Assembly: GCA_013153635.1 (NCBI GenBank)
Contig: JAADDZ010000022.1
Coordinates: 1 to 14,543, forward strand
Length of the DNA stretch: 14,543 nucleotides
Direction: 5' to 3'
Source of the DNA: Aquificota bacterium
GTDB taxonomy: Bacteria; Aquificota; Aquificia; Aquificales; Hydrogenothermaceae
Below, piece by piece: positions 1 through 6,505 of this stretch. Each line of letters opens with the position of its first letter. Positions within the stretch are counted from its first letter, which is position 1. The position numbers and the translations under genes were made by a program. The notes beneath the pieces were generated by a model. The model worked only from the letters and a program-made list of their open reading frames with translations, did not search any database and was not told the DNA's origin.

Positions 1-82
1 AATTAGAAAAACTTAAGATTGGTTAAAAAATAATTAGCGTCTGGTTAGAAACTGAAACATTTTAACAACCGTCTAATTTGAA

Positions 83-170
83 GTCAAAAAATTTTATTAA
101 TTAAGTCAAAGAATTTTATATATCTGGTCAACTTTTTAGATATGATATGTCAAAAATTTGGAGAATTGAA
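83..170 (+). repeat. Four 22-bp iteron-like direct repeats
   Basis: Four tandem units begin at 83, 105, 127 and 149, each exactly 22 bp after the previous one. Every unit starts with GTCAA; the first two share GTCAAARAATTTTAT and the fourth GTCAAAAATTT, while the third is more diverged. A period of about two helical turns puts the copies on the same DNA face, as in the iterons of plasmid and phage origins bound by a Rep protein. The surrounding DNA is very AT-rich, as expected for an origin. The array ends about 50 bp before a helix-turn-helix gene, so it could instead be an operator array for that operon. No DnaA box was recognised nearby. Confidence 0.7.
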
Positions 171-193
171 ATTTTATGCGGTTTTGATAATCT
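166..193 (+). promoter_or_regulatory. Candidate sigma70-type promoter for the 221-2431 operon
   Basis: TTGAAA (166-171) is followed after 16 bp by TAATCT (188-193), about 28 bp before the first start codon. The -35 element overlaps the end of the last iteron, so a protein bound to the iterons could repress or activate this promoter. The match to consensus is moderate. Confidence 0.4.
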
Positions 194-220
194 TTAAAAA
201 CAAAATTAGAGGTTCTTTAG

Positions 221-451
221 ATGGATAAGGTCCAGATAGCAAAAGAGATTATAGCAAAAGCTGTAGGTGAAAAACCAGTTTATTCAGTGGAAGATGCCCA
301 AAAGCTGTTTAATAAAAGCCGTCAGGAAATATATAACCTGATTTATGAAGGTATTTTGAAACCTATAGAACGGAACAATAAACCACGCAGATACACTTTT
401 ACTTTTATTTCTTTACTTAATGCGTATATAAAGCTAACAGAAGGAGAATAA
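221..451 (+). CDS. Small helix-turn-helix DNA-binding protein (excisionase/HTH_17-like)
   Basis: This 76-aa protein has residues about 20-55 resembling the helix-turn-helix of excisionase-like proteins (HTH_17/MerR type): a VYSVEDAQKLF helix, a recognition segment SRQEIYNLIYEGIL, then a basic wing KPIERNNKPRRYTF. The ATG is preceded by AGAGGT at suitable spacing. It is the first gene of a four-gene rightward operon and lies directly downstream of the 22-bp iterons, so it is the simplest candidate for the protein that binds them, as replication accessory factor or autorepressor. An excisionase partner for the tyrosine recombinase is also possible although that gene is 10 kb away. The DNA-binding role is fairly sure and the process is inferred. 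Confidence 0.65.
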   Translation: MDKVQIAKEIIAKAVGEKPVYSVEDAQKLFNKSRQEIYNLIYEGILKPIERNNKPRRYTFTFISLLNAYIKLTEGE

Positions 452-452
452 A

Positions 453-1769
453 ATGGCTAAAAAGACTGAAAATCAATCTGAAAAGAACTTAATTACAACA
501 GATGCACAACTTGATGACAACATAGAGACAACTTTAACTCAACTTAAAGACAGGTCTGTTGAAAAAACTGAGACGCTGGAAGATAGATTATCAGAGTTAA
601 AAAAGGCTTTTAGGGGCAAATCTATATCTAATTATAAAGTGGTAATTTACTATAATGACCAGTTTTTGGAAACTGTTCCAGCGGTAGATGTGGATTTTGA
701 AGATATAGAAAGCTGGCTTAAAAATAGATATGGTGGTGGAAGTTTTGCAGTAGAGGTCAGGAAAAATGGGGCTATTTTCATTCACAGAAATTATATGAGA
801 TTTAATATTTTAGGACAGCCAAAGATAAAAACAGAACAAAATAATGCATCTGGAGACCCTGTTTATTCCTTACTTGGTGAAACCCTTTCAAAGGTAGTTA
901 ACAAAATAGAACAGCTGGAAAATAAAATATCTGGAAACAACGATACAAATTATATGATTTCATTTATGCAACTGATGATGGAACAGAACAAGGCAAATCA
1001 ACAAATGATGTTAGAGCTACTTAAATTAAACCAGCAACAACCACACAGGGAAAAATCATTTATAGAAAAACTATTTGAACAACTAACGATAGATAAAATA
1101 ATGCTACTTGGTTCATCTGTTTATCCTGCAATAAAAGAATTTTTTTCTAATCTGTCTGGTGGTTCCCTGCTTAAAGACCTTGCTCCAGTATTAGAAAAAA
1201 ATCCAAATCTACTTGAAAAGGTAATAGCAAAAGAGCTTGGTATAAATGAAGGTAATATATTGGATACTATCCTTTCAGACCCACAGCTTTTGACTAAAAC
1301 CCTTGAAGTTATAAACGGCATAATAGCCAGACCGCAGGTAGTAGTTAAAAATCCTGCATTACCAGAAAAGGTATCAGTAAAACCTATAAAGACAGAAGTT
1401 GAAAAAGATATTCAGATGGTATCAGATACGAATACAAACAAAGGAGAAACAGATATGCTGATAAAAATGATTGAAAACCAAATAGGTAATATTTTTAATA
1501 AGCTATTTGTTATAAAGCAAGGGCTTGAAAATGGAGAGTTTGAAAATATTGCCGTGGCTGTTGATTATGTGTTTGCTCCTGCAGAGATAGATATGTTTAT
1601 TGGCTATATGGAGCAGTTTAACATAAATACTGCAGATGACCTGCTCAACACACTAAACCAGTTTGGGATAAACCTTGAAAGCGAAATAAACCAGATAGGA
1701 AAAGAGCTTTTAAATGATGTGATAAAGTATTTAAACGGGGAAGAACAGGAAGAGGAAAAAGATGAGTAA
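453..1769 (+). CDS. 438-aa protein of unknown function, coiled-coil centre
   Basis: I do not recognise this family. The N-terminus (1-55) is charged and probably helical. Residues about 58-122 look like a compact beta-rich domain with a YGGG motif at 93-96 and strands such as YKVVIYY and SFAVEVRKNG. Residues 140-195 are predicted helical or coiled coil and rich in Met and Gln, and the rest is mostly helical, ending in an acidic tail (EEQEEEKDE). The start follows an AAGGAGA Shine-Dalgarno sequence one base after the previous stop. Its place between an HTH gene beside iterons and a HEPN gene allows a replication, partition or host-takeover role, but no HUH, primase, helicase or AAA+ signature was found. 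It is the largest protein in the window. Confidence 0.7.
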   Translation: MAKKTENQSEKNLITTDAQLDDNIETTLTQLKDRSVEKTETLEDRLSELKKAFRGKSISNYKVVIYYNDQFLETVPAVDVDFEDIESWLKNRYGGGSFAVEVRKNGAIFIHRNYMRFNILGQPKIKTEQNNASGDPVYSLLGETLSKVVNKIEQLENKISGNNDTNYMISFMQLMMEQNKANQQMMLELLKLNQQQPHREKSFIEKLFEQLTIDKIMLLGSSVYPAIKEFFSNLSGGSLLKDLAPVLEKNPNLLEKVIAKELGINEGNILDTILSDPQLLTKTLEVINGIIARPQVVVKNPALPEKVSVKPIKTEVEKDIQMVSDTNTNKGETDMLIKMIENQIGNIFNKLFVIKQGLENGEFENIAVAVDYVFAPAEIDMFIGYMEQFNINTADDLLNTLNQFGINLESEINQIGKELLNDVIKYLNGEEQEEEKDE

Positions 1770-2133
1770 AGGATTTTTAAAGGTTGCGGAGGATATTTTA
1801 AAAAATATTGATAACTATTCAGGTAGTCAAAAAGAGTTTTATATAAGAACAGGCATAAGTAGAGCTTATTATGGTCTGATATGGCAGTTAAAGGAAAGGC
1901 TTGAAAAACAGGGATATAATTTTAAAGGGAAAAATATTCATCATTTTATTCCGAAGGTTTTGGCAGATATTGGGAAGTTTAAAGAAGCAAAGAAATTTGA
2001 AGAATTAAAAACTATAAGGAATGATGCAGATTACAGATATAAATCAGAATTCAAAAAGTTAAAGACTATTGATAAAAGGACTCTTAAAACATATATTAAA
2101 AATATTCATTTACTAATCTCCAGAATAGGATAA
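1762..2133 (+). CDS. HEPN-domain protein
   Basis: This 123-aa all-helical protein matches the HEPN pattern seen in small nucleotide-binding or RNase-type proteins. Helix two carries a Y-x-R-T-G-I-S-R-A-Y-Y-G-like segment (residues about 28-38), and the last helices carry LKTIRNDADYRY, the R...ADY form of the HEPN signature. Catalytic HEPN RNases normally show R-x4-6-H. Here no His follows the Arg within that distance, so nuclease activity is uncertain. The ATG overlaps the end of the 438-aa gene by 8 bp, implying translational coupling. The 95-aa gene follows 10 bp later and may encode its partner. Possible roles are a toxin, host RNA shut-off or defence against other phages. Confidence 0.65.
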   Translation: MSKGFLKVAEDILKNIDNYSGSQKEFYIRTGISRAYYGLIWQLKERLEKQGYNFKGKNIHHFIPKVLADIGKFKEAKKFEELKTIRNDADYRYKSEFKKLKTIDKRTLKTYIKNIHLLISRIG

Positions 2134-2143
2134 GGAGTTTGCA

Positions 2144-2431
2144 ATGGCAGTAATAGACAAAGATTTTAAAATAACAAAAAAAGAAGATTCTAAAAAGATA
2201 ATTAATGATATAAAATCTTTATTAGAAAGTATGGGAATAAAGGACAATTATGATATAGATATTAAAGATATTACAGAAAAGGATACTTTTATAAAACCCT
2301 TATATTCTCTTACTATTGACATTAAAAAGAAAGTTCCAGAGAAGAAGAGAGTTTTAATTATGGATACTGTTTATAACTACTTGGAAGAAAACTATGGATA
2401 TAATTTTACTGTAGATGTAATAACGGACTGA
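2144..2431 (+). CDS. 95-aa alpha/beta protein of unknown function, partner of the HEPN gene
   Basis: The protein is charged and Lys/Asp/Ile-rich. An N-terminal helix (about 17-32) is followed by strands YDIDIKDI and SLTIDIKKKV, another helix (VYNYLEENYG) and a last strand FTVDVIT. No catalytic motif was recognised; in particular there is no GS-x10-DxD of MNT nucleotidyltransferases, the usual HEPN partner. It has a good Shine-Dalgarno sequence (AAGGAG) 10 bp after the HEPN stop and ends the rightward operon. Its stop lies 9 bp before the 42-bp repeat at 2441. Order and spacing resemble a toxin-antitoxin pair, but that is inference. Confidence 0.6.
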   Translation: MAVIDKDFKITKKEDSKKIINDIKSLLESMGIKDNYDIDIKDITEKDTFIKPLYSLTIDIKKKVPEKKRVLIMDTVYNYLEENYGYNFTVDVITD

Positions 2432-2440
2432 CCCAATTAT

Positions 2441-2482
2441 CTGTAATACAATCTATCTCCAGACAGCTGTAGAATGTATTAC
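2441..2482 (+). repeat. 42-bp direct repeat, left copy (candidate att/recombination site)
   Basis: CTGTAATACA, then 12 divergent bases, then ACAGCTGTAGAATGTATTAC. The copy at 11388-11429 has the same length, matches 10 of 10 and 19 of 20 bases in the outer blocks and has a different 12-bp centre. The outer arms GTAATACA and TGTATTAC are inverted to each other, and a CAGCTG palindrome lies inside. The TAA stop of the leftward holin gene lies inside the right arm, exactly as the stop of the 11426 gene does in the other copy. This would allow recombination without damaging either gene. Confidence 0.65.
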
Positions 2483-2868
2483 GCCTTTCCTGACCTTTTT
2501 TCTATTGTCCGCAGTCCAAAATAAAAAGCAAAAACACCGCCTATAAGGTAGTAATCAAATTCTGTTAAAGGAATGCCATAAACCTTTGCTCCTATATAAA
2601 AAGATACGGAAGATAAAGCTATCGTTGGTCTTACTAACGCCCTTAGGGATTTTACCCAGCTATATACTCCCTGTTCCTGTAGCTCGTGTTTATAAAGTTC
2701 CCTTGCACTTTGTAAGTCTTGAAATATTAGCTTTTTTTCTTCAAGGGCTTGCTCCAGCAGTGTCAGTTTTAGCTTGGATTTTATTTCTTCTTTTTTGTCT
2801 GCGTCTGGAAAAACTTTATCTATAGCCGTATCTACAAGATTAAGCAGGTCTGATATTAGCGGTATCAT
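2479..2868 (-). CDS. Holin, 3TM / GTA-holin type
   Basis: This 129-aa protein probably forms the inner-membrane lesion that starts lysis and releases the muramidase. The order matches the 3TM holin family (PF11351-like): an N-terminal amphipathic region with a PDADKKEEI segment, a helical Lys/Glu/Gln-rich stretch containing QSARELYKHELQ, W-V-K-S-L-R-A-L-V-R-P then hydrophobic segments at about 80-98 and 104-121, and a basic tail TIEKRSGKA. It is the last gene of the leftward virion operon, with its start abutting the previous stop. Its own stop lies within the left 42-bp repeat. A structural membrane protein of the virion is the alternative. Family assignment by eye is fairly good. Confidence 0.7.
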   Translation of the reverse strand: MIPLISDLLNLVDTAIDKVFPDADKKEEIKSKLKLTLLEQALEEKKLIFQDLQSARELYKHELQEQGVYSWVKSLRALVRPTIALSSVSFYIGAKVYGIPLTEFDYYLIGGVFAFYFGLRTIEKRSGKA

Positions 2869-3107
2869 TTATTTGACTCCAGTGCTTTTACTTTTTTGTG
2901 AGCTTTTGCTATTGCCCTGTCGTCCGCTATATCTAAAACTATAGCCTCAAGGAACCTAACTGTATTATTTAGCCTTTCCATAGTTTTATTTAATTGGTTG
3001 ATATTCTTATTAAGCTCTTTAAAAAATTTATAGATAGGATACAAAAATAGTATCAATATATACTGAAATATGCTTAGAAAATCTTTAAAATACTGTAAAT
3101 ATTCCAT
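2865..3107 (-). CDS. Small membrane protein with C-terminal coiled coil
   Basis: An 80-aa protein with a hydrophobic segment at about 14-30 (FQYILILFLYPIYKFF) followed by a coiled coil (about 32-60: KELNKNINQLNKTMERLNNTV) and a basic C-terminus. It lies directly upstream of the holin gene and overlaps its start, with an AAGGAG ribosome binding site. Small one-TM coiled-coil proteins next to holins can be holin regulators, spanin-like or XhlA-like lysis proteins, but no specific family motif is visible. A minor virion membrane protein is equally possible. Confidence 0.6.
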   Translation of the reverse strand: MEYLQYFKDFLSIFQYILILFLYPIYKFFKELNKNINQLNKTMERLNNTVRFLEAIVLDIADDRAIAKAHKKVKALESNK

Positions 3108-3122
3108 TTAGAACTCCTTTTA

Positions 3123-3455
3123 TTACTTTAATGCCTTATATCCTAAAAAAGCTATTAACCCTAAGACCAATAAAGGTAGTGCTTCTTGCGTGAAAGTAGG
3201 TCTGAAGTCTTCTGGAGATAAATCTTTTATAAATTGGCTTTTTTCAAGGTCGTATCCGGTCATTATACCGTTTTCTGTCATTATCATAACTTGAATACCA
3301 AGTGCTTTGTTTATATTAAGCCCTTTCGCTTTTTCTAAATCTATAACCCAGTCAAGTAGTGGGATTTTCTTGCTTCTTATCCTGATGTATCTTGGTCTGG
3401 TCTTTTCAGGATTTTCCAAAAGTCTTTTTAACTGCTCTACTGTAATGCTTGGCAT
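3123..3455 (-). CDS. Small protein with C-terminal membrane anchor, unknown function
   Basis: 110 aa. A soluble N-terminal part (PSITVEQLKRLLENPEKTRPRYI) is followed by a mixed alpha/beta region and one hydrophobic segment at about 92-106 (LPLLVLGLIAFLGYKALK). The build, a soluble head plus a short C-terminal membrane span ending in Lys, is shared with several neighbours in this operon. AAGGAGG precedes the ATG, and the gene starts one base before the end of the muramidase gene. It is probably a virion membrane component, but no homology is recognised. Confidence 0.6.
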   Translation of the reverse strand: MPSITVEQLKRLLENPEKTRPRYIRIRSKKIPLLDWVIDLEKAKGLNINKALGIQVMIMTENGIMTGYDLEKSQFIKDLSPEDFRPTFTQEALPLLVLGLIAFLGYKALK

Positions 3456-3456
3456 T

Positions 3457-4026
3457 CTATACCTCCTTAGATATAAGGTAAACCAAAAAAGCTGTAATCA
3501 TTAATCCACCGATAAGTAGTGTTGCAGTCTGTTTCATTACGAAGTCATACACGGATATACTTCTGTTTAGCCACCCACGGATATATCTCTGGTTCCCAAG
3601 TTTTAGATAGTATCTATTCCTTTCTATTGTATAATCTGCAAGGAGTTTTGACAGGTTTGCATTTTTAACCGCCGATAAAGTTTTAGGTCCTATTATCCCA
3701 TCTACTACAAGATTAAATCCCTGTCTGTTTAATGCCTTCTGGAGTATTTTATTTGCAGTTTTTATACCTGTATTTACTGCTGTGTCAAAATGCATTATAG
3801 CAAGCTGTGGCGGAAGTAAGTATGCTTTTGACGGTATCCAGTAGTCCCTATAATAAATCTCCTTTGCCTGCTGGAGTGTCAGGTTTTTTATATCAAGATA
3901 AGGATATGAACGTTTTGATATACCATACTTCGTTTCACCGCCCCTATCGTATGGATCGTTGACGTATCCGCCTTCTTTTTGTATTACCAAATTAAAAGCT
4001 GTTTCAAAAGGATTATCTAAAATCAA
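3457..4026 (-). CDS. GH108-type muramidase with PG-binding domain and C-terminal membrane anchor
   Basis: A peptidoglycan-degrading enzyme. The N-terminus carries the glycoside hydrolase 108 signature KEGGYVNDPYDRGGETKYGI (residues 17-36), with Glu18 as the expected catalytic acid. HFDTAVNTG (79-87) and a PG-binding-3-like region with VDGIIGPKTLSAV (108-120) follow. Unlike ordinary endolysins it ends in a hydrophobic span at about 169-185 (LLIGGLMITAFLVYLI), so it is probably membrane-bound. This suggests a virion-associated entry lysin in an internal membrane, or a release enzyme tethered in the inner membrane. The best start is TTG at 4026 behind AAGGGG, overlapping the previous gene by 14 bp; no ATG precedes the catalytic motif. 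Confidence 0.85.
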   Translation of the reverse strand: MILDNPFETAFNLVIQKEGGYVNDPYDRGGETKYGISKRSYPYLDIKNLTLQQAKEIYYRDYWIPSKAYLLPPQLAIMHFDTAVNTGIKTANKILQKALNRQGFNLVVDGIIGPKTLSAVKNANLSKLLADYTIERNRYYLKLGNQRYIRGWLNRSISVYDFVMKQTATLLIGGLMITAFLVYLISKEV

Positions 4027-4438
4027 ATTTCAACCCCTTCAAGGTATTATCTATTAGTTTTGTTAATATATAGACTGATAGTCCCGTGATTATTCCTATC
4101 ACAATCATATTTTTTGCCGTGCTTGTTAGGAAACTGCCAGCCCCACTTAAAATCGGACTTTCTTTTAGAACATCTTTGTAAGAAAAATCAGGATTAAAAG
4201 TCTTTTCCTGTGTGTCTATTATTACAGTCCCGCACTTATACTTACCGTTTCCAATATGCTCACACGGAAAATCACGGGATACTGGTTGTGCAAAATTATA
4301 GTAGATTGCTATAAGATGCACCCTGCCGTCAGGTTCCCTAAACAGAACCATCTCATTATATTTTGTCTTTTTTTCGTATAGTATCTCCCTACGTGTAGCG
4401 TATTTTTCCGAGCCTTTTATTATAGGTGGAGCTTTCAT
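4013..4438 (-). CDS. Small C-terminally anchored membrane protein with two Cys
   Basis: 141 aa. The first 90 residues are soluble and beta-rich (VHLIAIYYNFAQPV, KCGTVIIDT), with Cys59 and Cys69 in FPCEHIGNGKYKCG that could form a disulphide or bind metal. A single hydrophobic span lies at about 111-129 (MIVIGIITGLSVYILTKLI), followed by a short basic tail. The ATG overlaps the stop of the LysM gene upstream. It belongs to the group of one-TM proteins in this operon and is probably a virion membrane or entry component. No family is recognised. Confidence 0.6.
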   Translation of the reverse strand: MKAPPIIKGSEKYATRREILYEKKTKYNEMVLFREPDGRVHLIAIYYNFAQPVSRDFPCEHIGNGKYKCGTVIIDTQEKTFNPDFSYKDVLKESPILSGAGSFLTSTAKNMIVIGIITGLSVYILTKLIDNTLKGLKFDFR

Positions 4439-4737
4439 TATCTTAACCTTATTTTTTGTCCTATTCTTATCAGATGTGGATTTTTCAGCTTGTTTATACG
4501 TGCCAGTGTTCTCCAGTCTGTTCCAAACCGGCGTGCTATTTTTGATAGTGTGTCTCCTTTTTTCACTATGTAGTAAGACGGTGTTTTTACAGGTTGTATG
4601 CTTATTTGCCGTGTTTGAACTTTTGTGGTTTTTGCAACAGCTTCTTTACTTGGAATAAGCTGATTTGGATTGTTTTTATTCTTCATATATAGATAAACAG
4701 CAACAGCAAGCAGTCCTAAAAGTGTTATTTCCCTCAT
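4438..4737 (-). CDS. Membrane-anchored LysM protein
   Basis: This 99-aa protein has an N-terminal hydrophobic span (about 4-18, TLLGLLAVAVYLYM), a Pro/Lys/Thr linker and one LysM domain at about 56-98: YYIVKKGDTLSKIARRFG, then LARINKLKNP and IRIGQKIRL. LysM binds peptidoglycan N-acetylglucosamine chains. The anchor on one side and the wall-binding domain on the other suit a protein that holds a virion membrane, or an entry or lysis complex, against the cell wall. AAGGAG precedes the ATG, and the muramidase lies two genes downstream. The domain call is firm; the virion location is inferred. Confidence 0.88.
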   Translation of the reverse strand: MREITLLGLLAVAVYLYMKNKNNPNQLIPSKEAVAKTTKVQTRQISIQPVKTPSYYIVKKGDTLSKIARRFGTDWRTLARINKLKNPHLIRIGQKIRLR

Positions 4738-4748
4738 CTTCCTTCTCC

Positions 4749-5294
4749 TTATTCGTTATAAAGTGGAATTTTGTAATTCCTACCGTTTATATTTACCGTC
4801 AAAAACCCCACACAGGCAGACGGAACTGATACACTACCGGCATTTGCAGAACTGGATATATCATCATCTATTCTGACCTTCCCTACCACGTGTAGATTTG
4901 CCTCCGGATATATAACCCCTCCTATTCCTACCCGTAAGTCAGGATTATTAAAGTCCAAGTTTCTTCCCCATATTGATAGTGGAGTTAACCAGTCTGCCCA
5001 GTCCCCTTCATTCCTGTTTGTTCCATCTGCAAAGTTAAAGTAAAAGTGTTTTGATGGACTGAAAAACTCTATTGAAGCCGCATTTATTCCCCCTTTTTCA
5101 ATTAGGACCTCGTAATCTTTTGTTATCTGCGTATTATAATAAATGCCAAAACCAGTATTAAAAGCATCTACGGAGATATTACAGTCAGCATCTATTCCTC
5201 TGCCTCTTATAAACTCTAAACTGTTTTCTTTAGGCATAACACTTAAAACATATAAAAGAAGTTTTCTAAGACCTGCTTTAAGTTCCCCAAACAT
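4749..5294 (-). CDS. Spike/fibre-like protein (receptor-binding candidate)
   Basis: 181 aa. After a short N-terminal helix, the protein is rich in beta strands, Asn and Gly. Two stretches resemble phage fibre sequences: VGIG (122-125) followed by EANLHVVGKVRID (131-143), as in the VGIGT...LHV repeats of tail spikes, and a terminus ANAGSVSVPSACVGFL then VNINGRNYKIPLYN, a pattern recalled from distal phage structural proteins. No S74 peptidase domain follows. In a virus without tail genes it would form a vertex spike or receptor-binding protein. It overlaps the preceding gene by one base and has a GGAGG ribosome binding site. Confidence is moderate and rests on remembered motifs. Confidence 0.6.
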   Translation of the reverse strand: MFGELKAGLRKLLLYVLSVMPKENSLEFIRGRGIDADCNISVDAFNTGFGIYYNTQITKDYEVLIEKGGINAASIEFFSPSKHFYFNFADGTNRNEGDWADWLTPLSIWGRNLDFNNPDLRVGIGGVIYPEANLHVVGKVRIDDDISSSANAGSVSVPSACVGFLTVNINGRNYKIPLYNE

Positions 5295-5701
5295 TATTTG
5301 TCCTCCACTATATTAAAAGTATTTTCTATCTCCAGTCTTGAGTTTGGAGCTTTAAGCACATTTTCATCAATATTAAACACAACAAGTGATCTGATAATAG
5401 CGTAGTTTGACGATAGGTATAGTTCCTGCCCTTTGTGTAGTGGTATTTGATATATATTTGATGCCAATTCAAAACCGATACTTTCCCTATTACTTATGAA
5501 AATACCAGCTGGTATTTTCTGTTCCCTGCTAAATCCAACATAAAAGAAAGAAGAAGACATTATTCTAACAAGACGTGGATATTGGGCTTTTTCTACAGCA
5601 AGCACTGGTTGGTTATCTTCAAGTCGCAAGTCATTTTTAACACTTTCTACCTTTCCGCCGCCTAAAAGCAGTATTTGTATATCCTGTTTCGTTATTTGCA
5701 T
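5294..5701 (-). CDS. Beta-rich structural protein candidate (135 aa)
   Basis: The protein alternates many short strands (PVLAVEKA, RLVRIMSSSFFYVGF, AGIFISNRES, ELYLSSNYAIIRSLVVFNI) with few helices and no membrane span. This is compatible with a small jelly-roll capsid or spike-base protein. It lies between the 96-aa beta-rich protein and the spike-like protein, 4 bp after the former. Without structure prediction the fold cannot be settled. I recognise no homologue. Confidence 0.55.
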   Translation of the reverse strand: MQITKQDIQILLLGGGKVESVKNDLRLEDNQPVLAVEKAQYPRLVRIMSSSFFYVGFSREQKIPAGIFISNRESIGFELASNIYQIPLHKGQELYLSSNYAIIRSLVVFNIDENVLKAPNSRLEIENTFNIVEDK

Positions 5702-5705
5702 TTAT

Positions 5706-5996
5706 TTATGCCCCTATAAACGTTATCTGTCCTGTATGCTGGTTTGTATCATCTGCATAAAGATTTAGTGTTAACGTTGAACCCTTTTTTATATCTGCAA
5801 GTATTACTTGATTTTGCGGTATCTCTATTAAATCAAGTAGAACTGGTCTGTTTGATATTTTCATGCCGTTTATGGATATTTCTGCCTTTATTCCACTTTC
5901 AGAACACCTGATATACAACAGTTTAAAGTCTGTTTCTATTGTTTCTGTTATTGATACAGAACCGGTAAAACTGTAATCTACTGCGTGTACTTTCAT
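5706..5996 (-). CDS. Small beta-rich structural protein candidate (96 aa)
   Basis: Nearly the whole sequence is alternating strand-like segments (DYSFTGSVSITETI, KLLYIRCS, AEISINGMKIS, NQVILADIKKGSTLTLNLYA, GQITFIGA) without helices or a membrane span, resembling a small beta sandwich. A strong AAGGAG precedes the ATG. The gene starts just downstream of a terminator-like hairpin, so it may be expressed at lower level than the 146-aa gene before it. A minor capsid or penton/spike-base role is inferred from fold class and position only. Confidence 0.55.
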   Translation of the reverse strand: MKVHAVDYSFTGSVSITETIETDFKLLYIRCSESGIKAEISINGMKISNRPVLLDLIEIPQNQVILADIKKGSTLTLNLYADDTNQHTGQITFIGA

Positions 5997-6011
5997 CTCT
6001 TACTCCTTATT

Positions 6012-6053
6012 ACTTTTTTTTAAAAGAAAGGAGGGCAGGGAGGCACCCTCCTT
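6012..6053 (-). terminator. Terminator or attenuator after the 146-aa gene
   Basis: On the minus strand AAGGAGGG and CCCTCCTT form a perfect 8-bp stem (6028-6053) with a 10-nt loop, followed by TCTTTT and an A-rich stretch. It lies just downstream of the 146-aa gene and within the operon. Partial termination, or a 3' end stabilised by the stem, would give an excess of upstream transcript, typical after a major capsid gene. Confidence 0.75.
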
Positions 6054-6058
6054 AAAAC

Positions 6059-6499
6059 TTACTGCTCTCCTTCTACCCTGATTATTAAATCAACAGGTTG
6101 TCCGCTGTTTCCGTCCAGTTTTTGAACCTGAGACAGGTCAGAATATTCAATCACAATCTTATATTTGGTTCCCGCAGGAATGCCGACCGGAACTGGCAGT
6201 CTGAAGTTGTCTTTATCTTCCGATGGGGACTTTACCCAGTTCTGGAGAGTTCCAAGCTCTACCTTAGAAGAACCAGCCTCAATCAACACCGTAGCCCCAT
6301 ACACAGCCTTTGCAAGGTCTGTATCATTGTTTACCATAGCTTTTTCAACGTAGAAAGTGGTAAGCACCGTATCCTCATCTACCCTTCCTTCCTGCAGTTG
6401 CTTAAACTTGTTAGACTGTGATGCTGAAAAGACCTCTACCCTTGATGCCGTGTTGTTATCAATAGTGATAACCGCCGTGTTAAAGTAGTTCTTTGCCAT
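6059..6499 (-). CDS. Candidate major capsid protein, small beta-rich (146 aa)
   Basis: This soluble, strand-rich protein has segments such as NTAVITIDN, ASRVEVFSA, TVLTTFYVEKAMV, YGATVLIEAG, LPVPVGIPAGTKYKIVIEYS and VDLIIRVEGE and no membrane span. It starts with a strong AGGAGG ribosome binding site and is followed at once by the strongest terminator in the operon, both signs of very high expression. Size and strand content suit a single jelly-roll capsid protein such as the small capsid proteins of sphaerolipovirus-type viruses, but no residue-level homology was recognised. A spike or cement protein is the alternative. The capsid role is inferred from expression signals and position. Confidence 0.55.
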   Translation of the reverse strand: MAKNYFNTAVITIDNNTASRVEVFSASQSNKFKQLQEGRVDEDTVLTTFYVEKAMVNNDTDLAKAVYGATVLIEAGSSKVELGTLQNWVKSPSEDKDNFRLPVPVGIPAGTKYKIVIEYSDLSQVQKLDGNSGQPVDLIIRVEGEQ

Positions 6500-6505
6500 C
6501 TTTTT

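Noticed and set aside
83-170. The four 22-bp units as a CRISPR array
   Set aside because: Units are contiguous and partly diverged without unique spacers, and there are no cas genes.
2441-2482. The left 42-bp repeat as a transcription terminator between convergent operons
   Set aside because: The inverted arms are AT-rich, about 24 bp apart and lack a following T tract, and the second copy precedes a gene start.
6098-6421. Plus-strand frames opposite the 146-aa gene
   Set aside because: They are mirror frames of the capsid candidate without ribosome binding sites or recognisable motifs.
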